Below, one piece after another: positions 27,183 to 36,025 of a DNA stretch of 64,000 nt. Each line of letters starts with the position of its first letter. Within the stretch, counting starts at the first letter, position 1. The position numbers and the translations under genes were made by a program. The notes beneath the pieces were generated by a model. It did not search any database. It was given only the letters and a program-made list of their open reading frames with translations, and was not told where the DNA came from. Source of the stretch: Microbulbifer sp. MKSA007 (GTDB taxonomy: Bacteria > Pseudomonadota > Gammaproteobacteria > Pseudomonadales > Cellvibrionaceae); NCBI GenBank assembly GCA_032615215.1, contig CP128433.1, forward strand, positions 3,679,501-3,743,500, read 5' to 3'.

Positions 27183-28547
27183 CTAACCGCTGATATCTTG
27201 CTCAAGAAACACATCACTTGGCAACTCGCTGGACTCTTTGTAAATAACGCCTTCTTTCATTACAAACAGAACCCGTTGCATTTCCGAAATATCTTCCAGG
27301 GGATTTCCAGCCACAGCGATAATATCAGCTATCTTGCCCTCGCTAATGCTGCCCAGTTCATCCTGTACTTGCAGCAACTGGGCCGCATTCCAAGTCGCTG
27401 AACGCAATGCATCGGCCGGGCTCATTCCACCCTGCACCATCAGTAAAAATTCACGGGCATTATCGCCGTGACGGGTAACACCTGTATCGGTTCCAAATGC
27501 AATTTTTACTCCGCGCTTGTGAGCGCGGCTAAAAGTATCCTGCATTAAAGGCCCCATAGTCGCGGCTTTCGGGCGCACCAGGTCTGGCAGGAAGCCTTCA
27601 ATCGCCGATTTTTCTGTCACCCACTCACCAGCCATTAGAGTCGGCACAAACCAGGTGTTGTTACGGCGCATCAGGTCCATCACTTCATTATCCATATAGG
27701 TGCCGTGTTCAATGGAGTCCACTCCAGCACGAATTGCGCGAATCATTCCCTCCTTACCGTGGGCATGTACTGCAACTGTGAAACCATAGTCCTTAGCAGC
27801 CTCAACAATTGCCTCCAGCTCATCCTGCATAAATTGAGGGTTCTGGCCGCTCTTTGCTACACTCAAGACCCCACCTGTCGCGGTGATCTTGATCAGGTCA
27901 GCGCCGTCCTTATAGCGCTGACGAATCGCTTTGCGCGCGCTGATCGGCCCATCAATAACACCATCCACCGGGCCAGGGTTCCCCATCAAGTCCTGCCTTA
28001 GCCCATTGGTGGGGTCAGCGTGCCCACCGGTAGTTGCGATTGTCTTTGCCGCCGTATAAATACGCGGACCTTCCACCAGGCCTTTGTTGATTGCATTACG
28101 TAAACTCACAGTCACGTTGTCGTGATCACCAAGATTTCGAATCGTGGTGAATCCAGCCTGTAGAGTGCGATGTGCAGCATCCACGCCGCGCAAGGTAAAA
28201 TCGGCAGTATTCCAGCTGAAAGACTCCATATAAGCACGTGGCCCAAACTCGTAAGTGAGATGGCTGTGCATGTCCATCAAACCTGGCAATACCGTATATT
28301 CTCTCAAGTCGACTAAGCGCTCTCGATCGCGCTTGGCAAACCCTTTCTGCACGGACTCAACCCGTCCGTCGACAATATGAATGGTGCGGTCTTCCAATAA
28401 TTTTCCATTACTGCTATCAAATAATTTGCCAGCGTAAATTGCGATGCTCTCCGCCCCAGCCTGTAAACTAAAAAGCCCGGCAAATACCGACAAAGCTACG
28501 GCGGCTGCGCGGTTGACAAAGTAGCTTCGGTTGGTCTTTGTTGTCAT
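27183..28547 (-). CDS. Exported metal-dependent amidohydrolase
   Basis: A 454-aa amidohydrolase with a signal peptide (residues 1-33, cleavage near QAGAES). The TIM-barrel metal site is complete: HSH in MDMHSHL, the carbamylated-lysine candidate in DLIKITATGG, histidines in VAVHAHG and IEHG, and the Asp in FGTDTG. It resembles imidazolonepropionase-like/prolidase-type exported amidohydrolases that act on peptides or small N-acyl compounds; the substrate is not readable. It diverges from the GST gene with 90 bases between. Confidence 0.87.
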   Translation of the reverse strand: MTTKTNRSYFVNRAAAVALSVFAGLFSLQAGAESIAIYAGKLFDSSNGKLLEDRTIHIVDGRVESVQKGFAKRDRERLVDLREYTVLPGLMDMHSHLTYEFGPRAYMESFSWNTADFTLRGVDAAHRTLQAGFTTIRNLGDHDNVTVSLRNAINKGLVEGPRIYTAAKTIATTGGHADPTNGLRQDLMGNPGPVDGVIDGPISARKAIRQRYKDGADLIKITATGGVLSVAKSGQNPQFMQDELEAIVEAAKDYGFTVAVHAHGKEGMIRAIRAGVDSIEHGTYMDNEVMDLMRRNNTWFVPTLMAGEWVTEKSAIEGFLPDLVRPKAATMGPLMQDTFSRAHKRGVKIAFGTDTGVTRHGDNAREFLLMVQGGMSPADALRSATWNAAQLLQVQDELGSISEGKIADIIAVAGNPLEDISEMQRVLFVMKEGVIYKESSELPSDVFLEQDISG

Positions 28548-28637
28548 TGTCGTCCCCAGTAGATCTCTTTTAGATTCTTAACGTCCTTTACCAAGATCGC
28601 ACAATCTACGCAATTACCCAGGCGAGAGGAAGCCTCT

Positions 28638-29249
28638 ATGAAAATCTATGAGTTCGCAGCAGCACCAAACTGTCGACGTGTTCGCATGTTTATGGCAGAA
28701 AAGGGGTTAGATGCAGAATATGTCGGAATAGATATTACAAAAGGGGAAAATCTTAGCTCAGAGTTTCGAAGCAAAGATATCAATAAAAAAGTACCCGTAA
28801 TGGAGCTGGATGACGGTACTTACATTGCGGAATCAGTGGCCATTCAGCGTTATTTTGAGGAGCTACACCCAGAGCCACCACTCTTCGGCCGCACCCCCAA
28901 GGAAAAAGCACTGGTGGAAATGTGGAATCGCCGTGCCGACTTCAACCTTATGTTTCCTGTCGGGATGTGTTTCCAGCACGTTTCCGGTTTCTTTAAGGAC
29001 CGGATGAATGTTTACCCCGATTTTGGTGAGGATTCAGGCAAACGAGCCCTGAAGTTTATGGATACCCTCGACAATCATTTTTCAGACCATGAATACCTGG
29101 TTGGTGACTATTTTTCAGTGGCCGATATCAGCATGGTTTGCGGACTGGATTTCGGCAAAGTGCAAAACCTTCGACCCGATCCGTCCAAGCACTCTCACCT
29201 AATCAGGTGGCGTGAACAACTTAAAGAGCGCCCCAGTTTTAAAGCTTAA
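28638..29249 (+). CDS. Glutathione S-transferase family protein
   Basis: A 203-aa GST. The thioredoxin-like N-terminal domain has AAPNCRRVRMFMAEKGL (active-site region near residue 10), the cis-Pro VPVMELDDG and the glutathione gamma-Glu site AESVAIQRYFEE. The C-terminal helical domain contains YLVGDYFSVADISM, the N-capping-box motif of GSTs. Roles range from detoxification to glutathione peroxidase-like chemistry. A GAGGAAG lies before the ATG. A strong hairpin follows. Confidence 0.9.
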   Translation: MKIYEFAAAPNCRRVRMFMAEKGLDAEYVGIDITKGENLSSEFRSKDINKKVPVMELDDGTYIAESVAIQRYFEELHPEPPLFGRTPKEKALVEMWNRRADFNLMFPVGMCFQHVSGFFKDRMNVYPDFGEDSGKRALKFMDTLDNHFSDHEYLVGDYFSVADISMVCGLDFGKVQNLRPDPSKHSHLIRWREQLKERPSFKA

Positions 29250-29254
29250 ACCCT

Positions 29255-29283
29255 ATTTCCCCGCCCAAACAGGGCGGGGAAAT
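29255..29283. terminator. Bidirectional terminator between GST and M16 peptidase genes
   Basis: A 12-bp perfect stem ATTTCCCCGCCC/GGGCGGGGAAAT with a 5-base loop lies in the 42-base gap between convergent stops. Confidence 0.8.
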
Positions 29284-29291
29284 AATTTCAA

Positions 29292-32108
29292 TCAGTCCTT
29301 TGCAGGAAGCACCTCAACGGGGCCAATATCCAAGGCTTCAACCTCGCCTTTAATCTTACTCAGATCCCCAACAATCACCCAGGTGAATTGATCTGGCGCA
29401 AGATACTCCTTCGCGGAGGCCTCCACTTTTTCCTTATTCAGTGCTGAAACCCGCTGTGGATATTCGGCAATGTATTCCTCTGGAAGCCCCTTCTCCACCT
29501 GCCAATTAATACTGGAAAGCAATTGCCCTTTGGTCTGGAATCGAGCACTTTGCTTCAGGACTTCATCATTCTGGTAGTCCTCAAGCTCTTTTGCAGTGAT
29601 AGGACGCTCTCCTAAGTATTCCTCATACTCTTTTACCAATTCCTTAATGGCTGGAGCTGTTTTATCAGTTTGCACAGGAGCAAAGAGGATATAAGGACGC
29701 TGCCCTTCTGTATCGAGGGAAACCGCGCGGGCACCATAGGACCAATGCTTGTTCTCACGAAGATTCATATTGACTCGGGAAGTGAACTTTCCGGCAATAA
29801 TATTTGTCATCGCATCAAAAGCTTCAGCTCCCTGCGGCTGCCAAGGCGGCATCAGCAAACCCGCCATGATATAACTCTGTTGTGCGCCGGGGCGGTCGAG
29901 CAAATAAACTCGAGCCTTTTCCGGACGGGGCACCTTGGCAACTTCAATTTTGGGAAGCTCTGATTTAGGAGCAATCCACTTTCCGAGTGTTTCATTCAGC
30001 AGAGGCTCTATTTCTTTTTCAGTAACATCCCCCACGATCGTCAGGGTTGCATTATCCGGACGCACCCAGGTCTTTTGGAAATTAACCAGATCCTCACGGG
30101 TTATGGACTTAATTCCCTCAGGAGTACCCGATCCCGTCAAGGGAGAGCCATAAGGGTGGTTTTCTCCAAATAGCAGCGGCGGCAGTTCACGCATAGCCAA
30201 GCCCTGAGGCTGGGCTTTTTCCTGGGCTATTGCATCCAGGCGATTGGACTTAACCCGCTCCAGGTCGGACTCGGGGAAACGAGGTTCAGTAACCACCTTC
30301 TCAAATAGCTCCAGCGATGGCTCCAGCTGCGTCTTAAGGGCACTCATGCTGATATTGTTATAATCAAGGCCGCTACCACCACCAATATTTACACCAAGCT
30401 CTTCTGAGCGAGAGCTAAATTCCAGGCTATCCAGATCACCCGCACCTTCGTTCAGCATTTGCGCCGCAACTGAAGCCAGACCCGGCTTATTTTTATCTGC
30501 GGAGGCGCCACTGCGAAATTGCAGATTCATCAGTACCACGGGAGTATCGTGGCGTTCGGCCAGAACAACCTTTAATCCATTTTTGAGGGTAAATTCTTTT
30601 TGTTTTGGCAGTTCCAGCTCTACATTTTTGTCTACCTCGGGGAGCTTGCTGCGGTCAGCACCCTCCGCCGCTGCCGTATACTTCTGCTTCGGCTCCATAA
30701 TTAAGGTGTAGGAGTCCTCTTTCAACCACTGCTCAGCCACTTCTTGAACTTCGAGAGCGGATACTTTTGCATAATCCTCCACGCCTTCGATCAAGGCTCC
30801 GGGATCGCCAAAATAAAACTCCGACTGGGCAAGGATGTCACTCTTACCACCAAAACCACCGGTTTTTTCCAACCCCTTTACCAGCCCGGCAAACTCACTC
30901 TGTTTAACCCGGCGCAGCTCATCCGCATTCACACCATTTTTTGCGAATTGCTTTAATTCTTTATTCAGTAAGTCTTCAACTTTTTCTACAGACTGCCCCG
31001 GTTTCACGTCGACGATAATCATCAACTGCCCTGCAAGCTGACGGCCGTAATAAAAAGCGCTGACGCTGGTAGCCACTTGCTCATCACGAACCAAACGGCG
31101 GTAAAGAAGAGAGTTTTTTCTATTGGCGAGAAGGGAAGTCATTAATTCCAGCGCGTCTTCCACTTCGCTACCCACTGCGGGCACATTCCAAACCTTGTAA
31201 ATTCGCGTTTGAGGCACTTGGTCGTAAACCACCTCCCTCTTTTTCACTTGGGTGGGTAGTTCCCAATTCTTAATGCGCGGTTGCACCCCTGTGCTCGGGA
31301 TATCACCAAAATATTTGCGCACCTTGGCCATCGCATCTTTGACCGTAACATCACCCGCTATTACCAAAACTGCATTAGCGGGCTGATAATGGTCCTCAAA
31401 CCATTTTTTGACATCTTCAAGACTGGCGTTGTCCAGGTCCTCCATCGAGCCAATCGGCGTCCACGAATAGGGGTGTCCTTTGGGGAAGGTGCTCTTGGCA
31501 ATAATATCGAACGCTTTGCCATAAGGTGCATTCTCCCCCTGGCGCTTTTCATTCTTTACAACACCGCGCTGCTCATCCAAAACCTCCTGGGTAATTGCAC
31601 CTTTAAAATGCCCCATTCGGTCGGACTCCATCCACAGCGCCATATCCAGGGCGCCTTTGGGCACAGTGACAAAATAATTGGTGCGGTCATTGCTGGTGGT
31701 GCCATTCATATCGGTGGCCCCAGAGCGCTGGAAGGGTTCGAAATATTCCCCTGGGAAGTTTTCGCTACCGTTAAACATCAAGTGCTCAAATAAATGAGCA
31801 AATCCGGTTTTACCTGGCGGCTCGTCCTTAGAGCCAACTTTGTACCAAAGATTGGTAGAAACAACGGGGGCTTTGTGATCTTCATGCACAATCACCGTCA
31901 GGCCATTGGGCAATACTTCCTTATGGAAAGGAATCTCCAACTTGGGTGGCGGGACATACGCCTCTTTATCGGATGCAGCAGCCTTACTACTGGCTGCTGC
32001 TTCCTTATCCACCGAAAGCGCATGAGGCGTATCATCGGTAGACTTTCCGCAAGCGGTAAGGCCAGTAATAGCGATGGCAACGCTGATAAGTAGCGGACGC
32101 AAGTCCAT
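29292..32108 (-). CDS. M16 family zinc metallopeptidase (lipoprotein)
   Basis: A tandem insulinase/pitrilysin-type peptidase of 938 aa. The signal peptide ends at a lipobox ITGLTAC. The N-terminal peptidase domain has the inverted zinc motif HLFEH (HxxEH) and the downstream Glu region DEQRGVVKNEKRQ. A second, inactive-looking M16 domain begins about residue 490 (FTLKNGLKVVLAERHD). Start ATG 32108 is preceded by GGGAG; a longer upstream frame to 32246 covers non-coding-like sequence. Periplasmic, outer- or inner-membrane-anchored, probably degrading peptides. Confidence 0.9.
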   Translation of the reverse strand: MDLRPLLISVAIAITGLTACGKSTDDTPHALSVDKEAAASSKAAASDKEAYVPPPKLEIPFHKEVLPNGLTVIVHEDHKAPVVSTNLWYKVGSKDEPPGKTGFAHLFEHLMFNGSENFPGEYFEPFQRSGATDMNGTTSNDRTNYFVTVPKGALDMALWMESDRMGHFKGAITQEVLDEQRGVVKNEKRQGENAPYGKAFDIIAKSTFPKGHPYSWTPIGSMEDLDNASLEDVKKWFEDHYQPANAVLVIAGDVTVKDAMAKVRKYFGDIPSTGVQPRIKNWELPTQVKKREVVYDQVPQTRIYKVWNVPAVGSEVEDALELMTSLLANRKNSLLYRRLVRDEQVATSVSAFYYGRQLAGQLMIIVDVKPGQSVEKVEDLLNKELKQFAKNGVNADELRRVKQSEFAGLVKGLEKTGGFGGKSDILAQSEFYFGDPGALIEGVEDYAKVSALEVQEVAEQWLKEDSYTLIMEPKQKYTAAAEGADRSKLPEVDKNVELELPKQKEFTLKNGLKVVLAERHDTPVVLMNLQFRSGASADKNKPGLASVAAQMLNEGAGDLDSLEFSSRSEELGVNIGGGSGLDYNNISMSALKTQLEPSLELFEKVVTEPRFPESDLERVKSNRLDAIAQEKAQPQGLAMRELPPLLFGENHPYGSPLTGSGTPEGIKSITREDLVNFQKTWVRPDNATLTIVGDVTEKEIEPLLNETLGKWIAPKSELPKIEVAKVPRPEKARVYLLDRPGAQQSYIMAGLLMPPWQPQGAEAFDAMTNIIAGKFTSRVNMNLRENKHWSYGARAVSLDTEGQRPYILFAPVQTDKTAPAIKELVKEYEEYLGERPITAKELEDYQNDEVLKQSARFQTKGQLLSSINWQVEKGLPEEYIAEYPQRVSALNKEKVEASAKEYLAPDQFTWVIVGDLSKIKGEVEALDIGPVEVLPAKD

Positions 32109-32220
32109 ATTGTCACTCCCTTTTAAAAACCGCAATTTCAGGATGGCAAGTTTAGGCCAGCTTTCCTCCAGAGTGTCAGCAAAACCTTTTACCAACCGCA
32201 ATTTAGCAAATATTCCAGAC

Positions 32221-32244
32221 AAAAAAATGGGCACCGAAGTGCCC
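32221..32244 (-). terminator. Rho-independent terminator of leucine dehydrogenase
   Basis: On the minus strand the stem GGGCAC/GTGCCC with a TTCG loop is followed by ATTTTTTT. It lies 82 bases beyond the dehydrogenase stop. Confidence 0.85.
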
Positions 32245-32325
32245 AAATCAATACATCACAGAGAGAAGCGAGATGACAATCGCCCAAGGAATCAGGTCAC
32301 CAGCTCTACTCCTGCGCTGAAAACA

Positions 32326-33414
32326 TTACGCTGCCACAGTACCAGACTTGTCTTCGGCCTCGCCTACAACCGTATGGTGACCAAAGCGCTCCTCGGCAAC
32401 CCGGTCCGCTACGTGAGCGGTGGTCTGGCCGGTTTCATCGGCACGCTCGAACACTTCTTTCATCGTGCTGCCAATCTCTTCGATATGAGCGCGCACTTCT
32501 GCAGCGTCGTAATCACCTTTTTGCTGGTAGTAAACATCGATAATACCGCCAGCATTAATGACATAGTCCGGTGCGTACAAAATACCTTTCTCGCGAAGCA
32601 CTTCAGCATGGCGCTCTTCCGCCAACTGGTTGTTGGCCGCACCAGCAATAGCCTGCACTTTCAAGCGGCTGATGGTGTCATCGTTGAGAATTGCTCCCAT
32701 CGCACAGGGGGCAAACAGATCTACGTCCAGGTCAAAAATCTCATCGGCAGTTACGGCTATGGCACCCAGCTCGGTAACCGCGCGATCGATGTTGTCTTGG
32801 AAAATATCGGTGACAAACAGTTCCGCACCGGCATCTTTCAATAGTTTACCCAGGCGGAAACCAACGTTGCCCACACCCTGAATAGACACTTTTAAGCCGG
32901 TCAGGTCAGTCTTGCCCCAGCGGTGCTCTACCGCAGCTTTCAGGCCGACAAACACACCGTAAGCAGTCGAAGGGGAAGGATCACCACCATACTCGGAGCC
33001 CGCAAACAGGCCGGAAACAAACTCGGTTGTCTCACCGATAACACTCATATCAGACACACTTGTGCCGGAATCTTCAGCAGTGATATAACGGCCGCCCAGG
33101 GTATTAATAAACTCACCCATAGCGCGCAGTAACTCAGGGGTCTTTTCCTTGCGCGGATCACCAATAATTACGGCTTTGCCACCACCCAACTTGAGACCAG
33201 CCATCGCAGACTTATAAGTCATACCACGGGAAAGGCGAAGAACATCATTCAGGGCCTCGCCATCGTCGGCGTAGGGCCACATGCGGCAGCCACCCAGTGA
33301 AGGACCCAAATTCGTATTGTGTACCGCGATAATGGCCTTCAAGCCACTCTTTGCATCTTGGTAAAACGCCACTTGTTCGTGTTTATCGTAGGCGGAATGG
33401 GAAAAAATACTCAT
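32326..33414 (-). CDS. ldh: Leucine dehydrogenase (Glu/Leu/Phe/Val dehydrogenase family)
   Basis: A 362-aa NAD-dependent amino-acid dehydrogenase that deaminates branched-chain L-amino acids to 2-oxo acids. The catalytic-lysine loop GLKLGGGKAVIIGDP, the GG-type substrate site (GPSLGGCRM), and the Rossmann motif VSIQGVGNVGFRLG are all present, as is YITAEDSGTS. ATG 33414 follows GAGAGGAAC. The products could feed the 2-oxo acid oxidoreductase at 9.5-13.1 kb, which is a functional suggestion only. A possible operator lies upstream. Confidence 0.9.
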   Translation of the reverse strand: MSIFSHSAYDKHEQVAFYQDAKSGLKAIIAVHNTNLGPSLGGCRMWPYADDGEALNDVLRLSRGMTYKSAMAGLKLGGGKAVIIGDPRKEKTPELLRAMGEFINTLGGRYITAEDSGTSVSDMSVIGETTEFVSGLFAGSEYGGDPSPSTAYGVFVGLKAAVEHRWGKTDLTGLKVSIQGVGNVGFRLGKLLKDAGAELFVTDIFQDNIDRAVTELGAIAVTADEIFDLDVDLFAPCAMGAILNDDTISRLKVQAIAGAANNQLAEERHAEVLREKGILYAPDYVINAGGIIDVYYQQKGDYDAAEVRAHIEEIGSTMKEVFERADETGQTTAHVADRVAEERFGHHTVVGEAEDKSGTVAA

Positions 33415-33568
33415 TAACTGTTCCTCTCCGGAAGGCCGGTTCTACAGCTGGGGAACAACCACAGCCCTTATCTGTTTTTATCTGGAATAAGATTATATCC
33501 AGCTCCCACAGACAAAGTTTGCATATTTTGCACACATGAGCATTAGAATAGCTAAAACATCACACCAA

Positions 33569-33588
33569 AATATCATTTTTAGGATATT
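33569..33588. promoter_or_regulatory. AATATC-N8-GATATT inverted repeat upstream of leucine dehydrogenase
   Basis: Six-base arms with an 8-base spacer, about 155 bases upstream of the dehydrogenase ATG, in AT-rich DNA. It could be an operator, for example of an Lrp/AsnC protein, but no other copy is linked to it. Confidence 0.25.
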
Positions 33589-33870
33589 CGTTTGCCCCAG
33601 AATAACTTGGGCCGCCCAGTCATTAATCTAGGCGGCTAGCTCTACGCTCTTATTTCTCCATTAATTGGCATTGAATACCGGGCCCTCTCCTACCGCTGGC
33701 GGCTCTCTTATAAATTTCCTATAACTGCCCCTCAAGAGAACACGATTCCTGTATAAATCTTCTGGCAAAGAACCTCCTTTTGAAGCCTTCCTTAATATGC
33801 CTACTTTTTCAAAAATTTTTGAAAATCTCACAACACTGGCGACTAAGATCATTTCCACCGCCTAAGCGCG

Positions 33871-33900
33871 TTACATCCTCTGCGCATGGTCTGGTAGAAT
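33871..33900 (+). promoter_or_regulatory. Candidate sigma-70 promoter for RNase II
   Basis: TTACAT and TAGAAT are 18 bases apart, ending about 34 bases before the start codon. Fits a housekeeping promoter moderately well. Confidence 0.35.
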
Positions 33901-33933
33901 CCGCGCCCAAATCGACCCATAGAGATAAACTCG

Positions 33934-35901
33934 ATGCTGAATGCCGACGCTCTAAAACAACTTTCGCAACTGAAAACAGATATTCGCTCCAGTAAGGAGT
34001 TTGCCGAAGGCCGGGTTCGCGGCAGTAACGGCAAGTTTGGCTTCGTTGAGTTGGATGACGGGAGGGAAGCCTTCCTGCCTCCCAATGAAATGGAGCGTGT
34101 ATTTCCCGGTGACCGGGTTCGAGTAAGTCTCTCCGAAGAGAACAAGGGTAAACTCGCAGCAGAGCTCGATGCATTGATCGACAGCCAGCTCGACTACCTT
34201 GTTGGCCAGTATGTACAGCGCGGCCAGGGCCACTTTATCCAGCCCACGCAAAATGGCCTGTCCCGCTGGATTTTTCTCCCTCCCAAGGCTCGCGGCAAGG
34301 CCCAACCGGGAGAGTTTATTGCCTGCAAAGTAAACCGCCATCCATTTAAAGACGGCAGAGCCCAGGCCAAGGTGGAAACCGTTATCGGCAAGCCCGATAT
34401 GCCCGGTATCGAACACGCCTATGTTGTCGCCCAATTCAAGCTGCCCGAGCAATTTGGTGCCGCTGCACAAAAGCAGGCGGACACAATTGCGGAGAAACTG
34501 ACAACAGTTACCGGTGAGCGCACCGAACTTTCCGAGCTGGGCTTCGCAACTATCGATGCAGAAACCACTCGCGATATGGACGACGCTCTGGCCGTAAGCA
34601 GCCGTGACGGGGGCTGGACCCTGCACATTGCTATTGCAGACCCATCGTCGCTAATTGATGAGAACAGCCCCCTGGATAAAGAGGCGTTTAATCGGGCCCA
34701 CAGCCAGTATTTACCGGGCGAAACCCTACCCATGCTGCCCCGCAACCTGTGTGAGAACCTGTTCTCCCTGGTTCCCGGCGAGCTGCGCCCCGCCCTGGTT
34801 ATCCATATCGATATCGATAGCGATGGAACCATTGGCAATAGCCGCTATGAATTTGCCGCTATTCGCTCCCAGCACAAACTGAGCTATGAACAAGTCAGCC
34901 GCTTTATTGAGGGTGACGACTCCGCCGTGCCCCAGGAGCAACAGGACAGTCTGCGTAATTTGGCGGCAATCTACGAAGCGCGCGCCGCATACCGTGCCAG
35001 CCACTCACTGGCAATGGAAGATCGCCCGGACTATGAAATCCGCTTGAACGATCAGCGCAAGATCGAGCGTATCGAAAAGCAGGAACGCAATATCGCTCAG
35101 CGAATGGTCGAGGAAGCCATGCTCGCTACCAATATCAGCATGGGTGGCAAACTTGCTGAGATTGAGCAGGGTTGCTTCTCAGTTCACTTGGGCTTCCGCG
35201 AAGAGCGCATGGGAGAAGTTCGCAGCCTACTGAAAGAACTGCTGCCTGAGCATGCAGAGGCCGATCTGGGGCAACTGGAGCATTACCTTGCACTGGTTAA
35301 GCACCTGGAAAACCATGAAGAGCCACAGATGAACAACCTGCTCGCCGTGCTCAAGCGTATGCTGCGCCCGGGCCAGCTCGATAACAAGGTAGGGGCTCAC
35401 CTGGGACTGGGCCTCGAGGCCTACGCCACCGTCACCTCTCCGATTCGCAAGTACAACGACCTGCACAACCACCGCGTTCTGCGCGCTGCTGCGCAGGGAG
35501 AGAAAGCCTCCACCCTGGCCGATGATAAAATTGAATCCCTGCAGGAAAGCCTGATTCGCGGTCGCCAGGCCAACCGAGCTCTGGAGCAATGGCTCTACGC
35601 TCAATTTATCGAGAAAAAAGTTGGCCAGGAATTTACAGGGAAAATTACCCTGGTAAACGGCGCAGGCATCGGCGTGCGACTCGACGACTTTGGTATTGAC
35701 GGCTTTGTGCGCATGAATGGCGATAAGAAGAATCTGCCCGCCTTCGATGGCAAGCACCTGGTTCTTACGCACAATGAAAAACGCTTCCACCTAGAACAGG
35801 AAGTTTCAGTTAAAGTAGCGTCTGTCGATGTAGACAAACGACGCATCGCCTTTGAACTGAACGCTGAAAAAACTGAGGCTGCCGACGCGGCTCAAAAATA
35901 A
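33934..35901 (+). CDS. rnb: Exoribonuclease II (RNase II/RNB family)
   Basis: A 655-aa 3'-5' exoribonuclease. Two N-terminal cold-shock-type OB folds, the central RNB domain and a C-terminal S1 domain (EFTGKITLVNGAGIGVRLDD) match RNase II (about 640 aa) better than the longer RNase R. The catalytic acids are D208, D214, D216 and D217 in DAETTRDMDDA, corresponding to the E. coli RNase II set. It degrades single-stranded mRNA in the cytoplasm. A separate transcript starting at a local promoter; a hairpin follows. Confidence 0.9.
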   Translation: MLNADALKQLSQLKTDIRSSKEFAEGRVRGSNGKFGFVELDDGREAFLPPNEMERVFPGDRVRVSLSEENKGKLAAELDALIDSQLDYLVGQYVQRGQGHFIQPTQNGLSRWIFLPPKARGKAQPGEFIACKVNRHPFKDGRAQAKVETVIGKPDMPGIEHAYVVAQFKLPEQFGAAAQKQADTIAEKLTTVTGERTELSELGFATIDAETTRDMDDALAVSSRDGGWTLHIAIADPSSLIDENSPLDKEAFNRAHSQYLPGETLPMLPRNLCENLFSLVPGELRPALVIHIDIDSDGTIGNSRYEFAAIRSQHKLSYEQVSRFIEGDDSAVPQEQQDSLRNLAAIYEARAAYRASHSLAMEDRPDYEIRLNDQRKIERIEKQERNIAQRMVEEAMLATNISMGGKLAEIEQGCFSVHLGFREERMGEVRSLLKELLPEHAEADLGQLEHYLALVKHLENHEEPQMNNLLAVLKRMLRPGQLDNKVGAHLGLGLEAYATVTSPIRKYNDLHNHRVLRAAAQGEKASTLADDKIESLQESLIRGRQANRALEQWLYAQFIEKKVGQEFTGKITLVNGAGIGVRLDDFGIDGFVRMNGDKKNLPAFDGKHLVLTHNEKRFHLEQEVSVKVASVDVDKRRIAFELNAEKTEAADAAQK

Positions 35902-35920
35902 ATTCCTGCACATTTACCCA

Positions 35921-35940
35921 AGCCCGGCGCTCGCCGGGCT
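35921..35940 (+). terminator. Terminator hairpin after RNase II
   Basis: Perfect 8-bp stem AGCCCGGC/GCCGGGCT with a GCTC loop, followed by TTCCT. Confidence 0.65.
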
Positions 35941-36025
35941 TTCCTGCCGGGGGCCAAAGCCCACCACCTTTGATCGGCCAGCTAGCTTATAGCTCCGGCA
36001 CCAATAGAATAAATCGAGGCCACTC

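Larger units (their letters stand above)
33415..33933. other. Intergenic region between leucine dehydrogenase and RNase II genes
   Basis: 519 bases with divergent promoters expected at both ends. I see no gene. It contains the inverted repeat at 33569-33588 and a sigma-70-like promoter at 33871-33900, reported separately. Confidence 0.7.

Noticed and set aside
33952..34626. 224-codon minus-strand frame within RNase II
   Set aside because: Antisense to the conserved RNB gene, no motif or start signal.
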